Position numbers and translations under genes: made by a program
In this document: positions 63,021-64,000 of the stretch, in pieces
Position numbering within the stretch: position 1 is the stretch's first letter
Layout of the letters: each line of letters begins with the position of its first letter
Notes under the pieces: generated by a model
Database searches by the model: none
Seen by the model: the letters and a program-made list of their open reading frames with translations, nothing else
What the model was told of the DNA's origin: nothing
NCBI GenBank assembly: GCA_016709335.1
Contig: JADJNC010000022.1
Span: forward strand, 1-64,000
From: Candidatus Propionivibrio dominans
Lineage (GTDB): Bacteria > Pseudomonadota > Gammaproteobacteria > Burkholderiales > Rhodocyclaceae
Reading direction: 5' to 3'
DNA length: 64,000 nt

Positions 63021-63308
63021 ATGACCAATTTCACTCCATTTGACGTCGCCGACTATCTGGATAACGAAGAAACCATTGCTGCCTATCTGACGGCCGCATT
63101 GGAAGACCCCGATCCCGATACATTTCTGGTAGCCGTAAAGGCAGTCGCTCGTTCTCGCGGAATGACGCAACTGGCCAGGGATTCCGGCTTGGGACGCGAA
63201 AGTCTCTACAAGGCGCTCTCGCCCGGTGCGAAACCTCGTTACGAGACAGTGATGAAAGTGGTTCGTGCGTTAGGCGTCAATCTGCATGCCGAGATTCGCC
63301 AAGGTTAG
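63021..63308 (+). CDS. addiction-module antidote protein (HigA/COG3636-like)
   Basis: A 95-aa antitoxin: FDVADYLDNEETIAAYLTAA starts the family, and the HTH part reads RGMTQLARDSGLGRESLYKA. It would bind the toxin and its own promoter. The adjoining toxin is truncated, so the antitoxin is orphaned. Followed by a strong terminator. Confidence 0.88.
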   Translation: MTNFTPFDVADYLDNEETIAAYLTAALEDPDPDTFLVAVKAVARSRGMTQLARDSGLGRESLYKALSPGAKPRYETVMKVVRALGVNLHAEIRQG

Positions 63309-63320
63309 CTCCGAAAGTAA

Positions 63321-63354
63321 AACGGCTCGCAATTTCGCGAGCCGTTTATTTTAA
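63321..63354. terminator. bidirectional terminator hairpin
   Basis: AACGGCTCGC (63321-63330) pairs perfectly with GCGAGCCGTT (63337-63346) around a 6-nt loop, followed by TATTTTAAT. It separates the convergent antitoxin and glnB genes and could stop transcription from both sides. Confidence 0.85.
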
Positions 63355-63365
63355 TACGGTAACGA

Positions 63366-63710
<345 letters not shown>

Positions 63711-63753
63711 TTACTCCGGAAAATTCATGCCAAATGGTACCAGAAATCGGGCC

Positions 63754-64000
63754 TCAGTACGGATCGCGGTAGCGGTTGGTGATGGGAAAACGCCAGTCCT
63801 TGCCGAAGCCGCGCTGCGTAACGCGGATTCCTACCGGTGACTGACGCCGCTTGTATTCGCTGATCTTGAGCAGGTGCACGACGCGGCGCACATCCGTTTC
63901 GGCATGACCTCTGGCGATGATCTGGCGCGGGCTGAGGTCGTTCACCATATAGTCTTCAATGATCGCATCCAGCACATCGTAGGCAGGCAGATTGTCCTGA
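63754..64000 (-). CDS. nadE: NAD+ synthase, C-terminal part (partial)
   Basis: The 3' ~82 codons: QDNLPAYDVLDAIIEDYM, ISEYKRRQSPVGIRVTQRGF, DWRFPITNRYRDPY. These match the C-terminal end of glutamine-dependent NAD+ synthetases. The catalytic regions lie beyond the right edge. Stop is at 63754; glnB starts ~50 bp further along the transcript. Confidence 0.88.
   Translation of the reverse strand, partial: QDNLPAYDVLDAIIEDYMVNDLSPRQIIARGHAETDVRRVVHLLKISEYKRRQSPVGIRVTQRGFGKDWRFPITNRYRDPY

Overview
The window looks like a betaproteobacterial chromosome, most probably a member of the Rhodocyclales (Accumulibacter/Dechloromonas-like). I infer this from the gene order trxB-ftsK-lolA-rarA-serS, the Na+-NQR operon with nqrM, and the IS91-type insertion sequences; the sequence alone does not fix the genus.

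Layout. (1) 1-11.2 kb, minus strand: a glycogen/trehalose operon, treS-maltokinase > glgC > glgX > treZ > malQ-treY (fused, runs off the left edge). (2) 11.3-30.4 kb: a patchwork of envelope and stress genes. It holds an MscS channel with a divergent MarR regulator, LapA and YihY membrane proteins, a ClC channel with a coupled small membrane protein, an orphan solute-binding protein, two paralogous lipoproteins (plus a remnant of a third), a MarR-OmpA-lipoprotein pair, an outer-membrane factor plus periplasmic adaptor with no pump, a CMD/PNPOx/NTF2 operon with a divergent broken LysR gene, and a TerB-like protein. (3) 30.6-36.8 kb: complete nqrABCDEF-nqrM, the sodium-pumping NADH:quinone oxidoreductase. 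(4) 36.8-52.4 kb: an accessory region of transposase and integrase fragments around an ion-homeostasis module (LapA-like protein, YihY, P-type cation ATPase, PAP2 remnant, NhaA, DUF2254) and an IS91-type element with its own tyrosine recombinase. Inverted copies of a ~96-bp block bound this region, and it ends beside tRNA-Ser(CGA). (5) 52.4-64 kb: housekeeping genes mltF, serS, rarA, lolA, ftsK, a Crp/Fnr regulator, trxB, an Smr protein, glnB and partial nadE, plus a damaged toxin-antitoxin pair.

How it fits together: much of the content serves osmotic and ionic balance. TreYZ and TreS make or interconvert trehalose, MscS releases solutes on down-shock, NQR exports Na+, NhaA exchanges Na+ for H+, and ClC and a P-type ATPase move other ions.

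Caution: at least eight genes carry single-base indels, mostly in short homopolymers, and two carry an in-frame TAG at a position where the protein otherwise continues. Because the conserved gene rarA is among them, some of these lesions are probably consensus errors rather than biology; they are marked individually. No CRISPR array, rRNA or riboswitch was seen.
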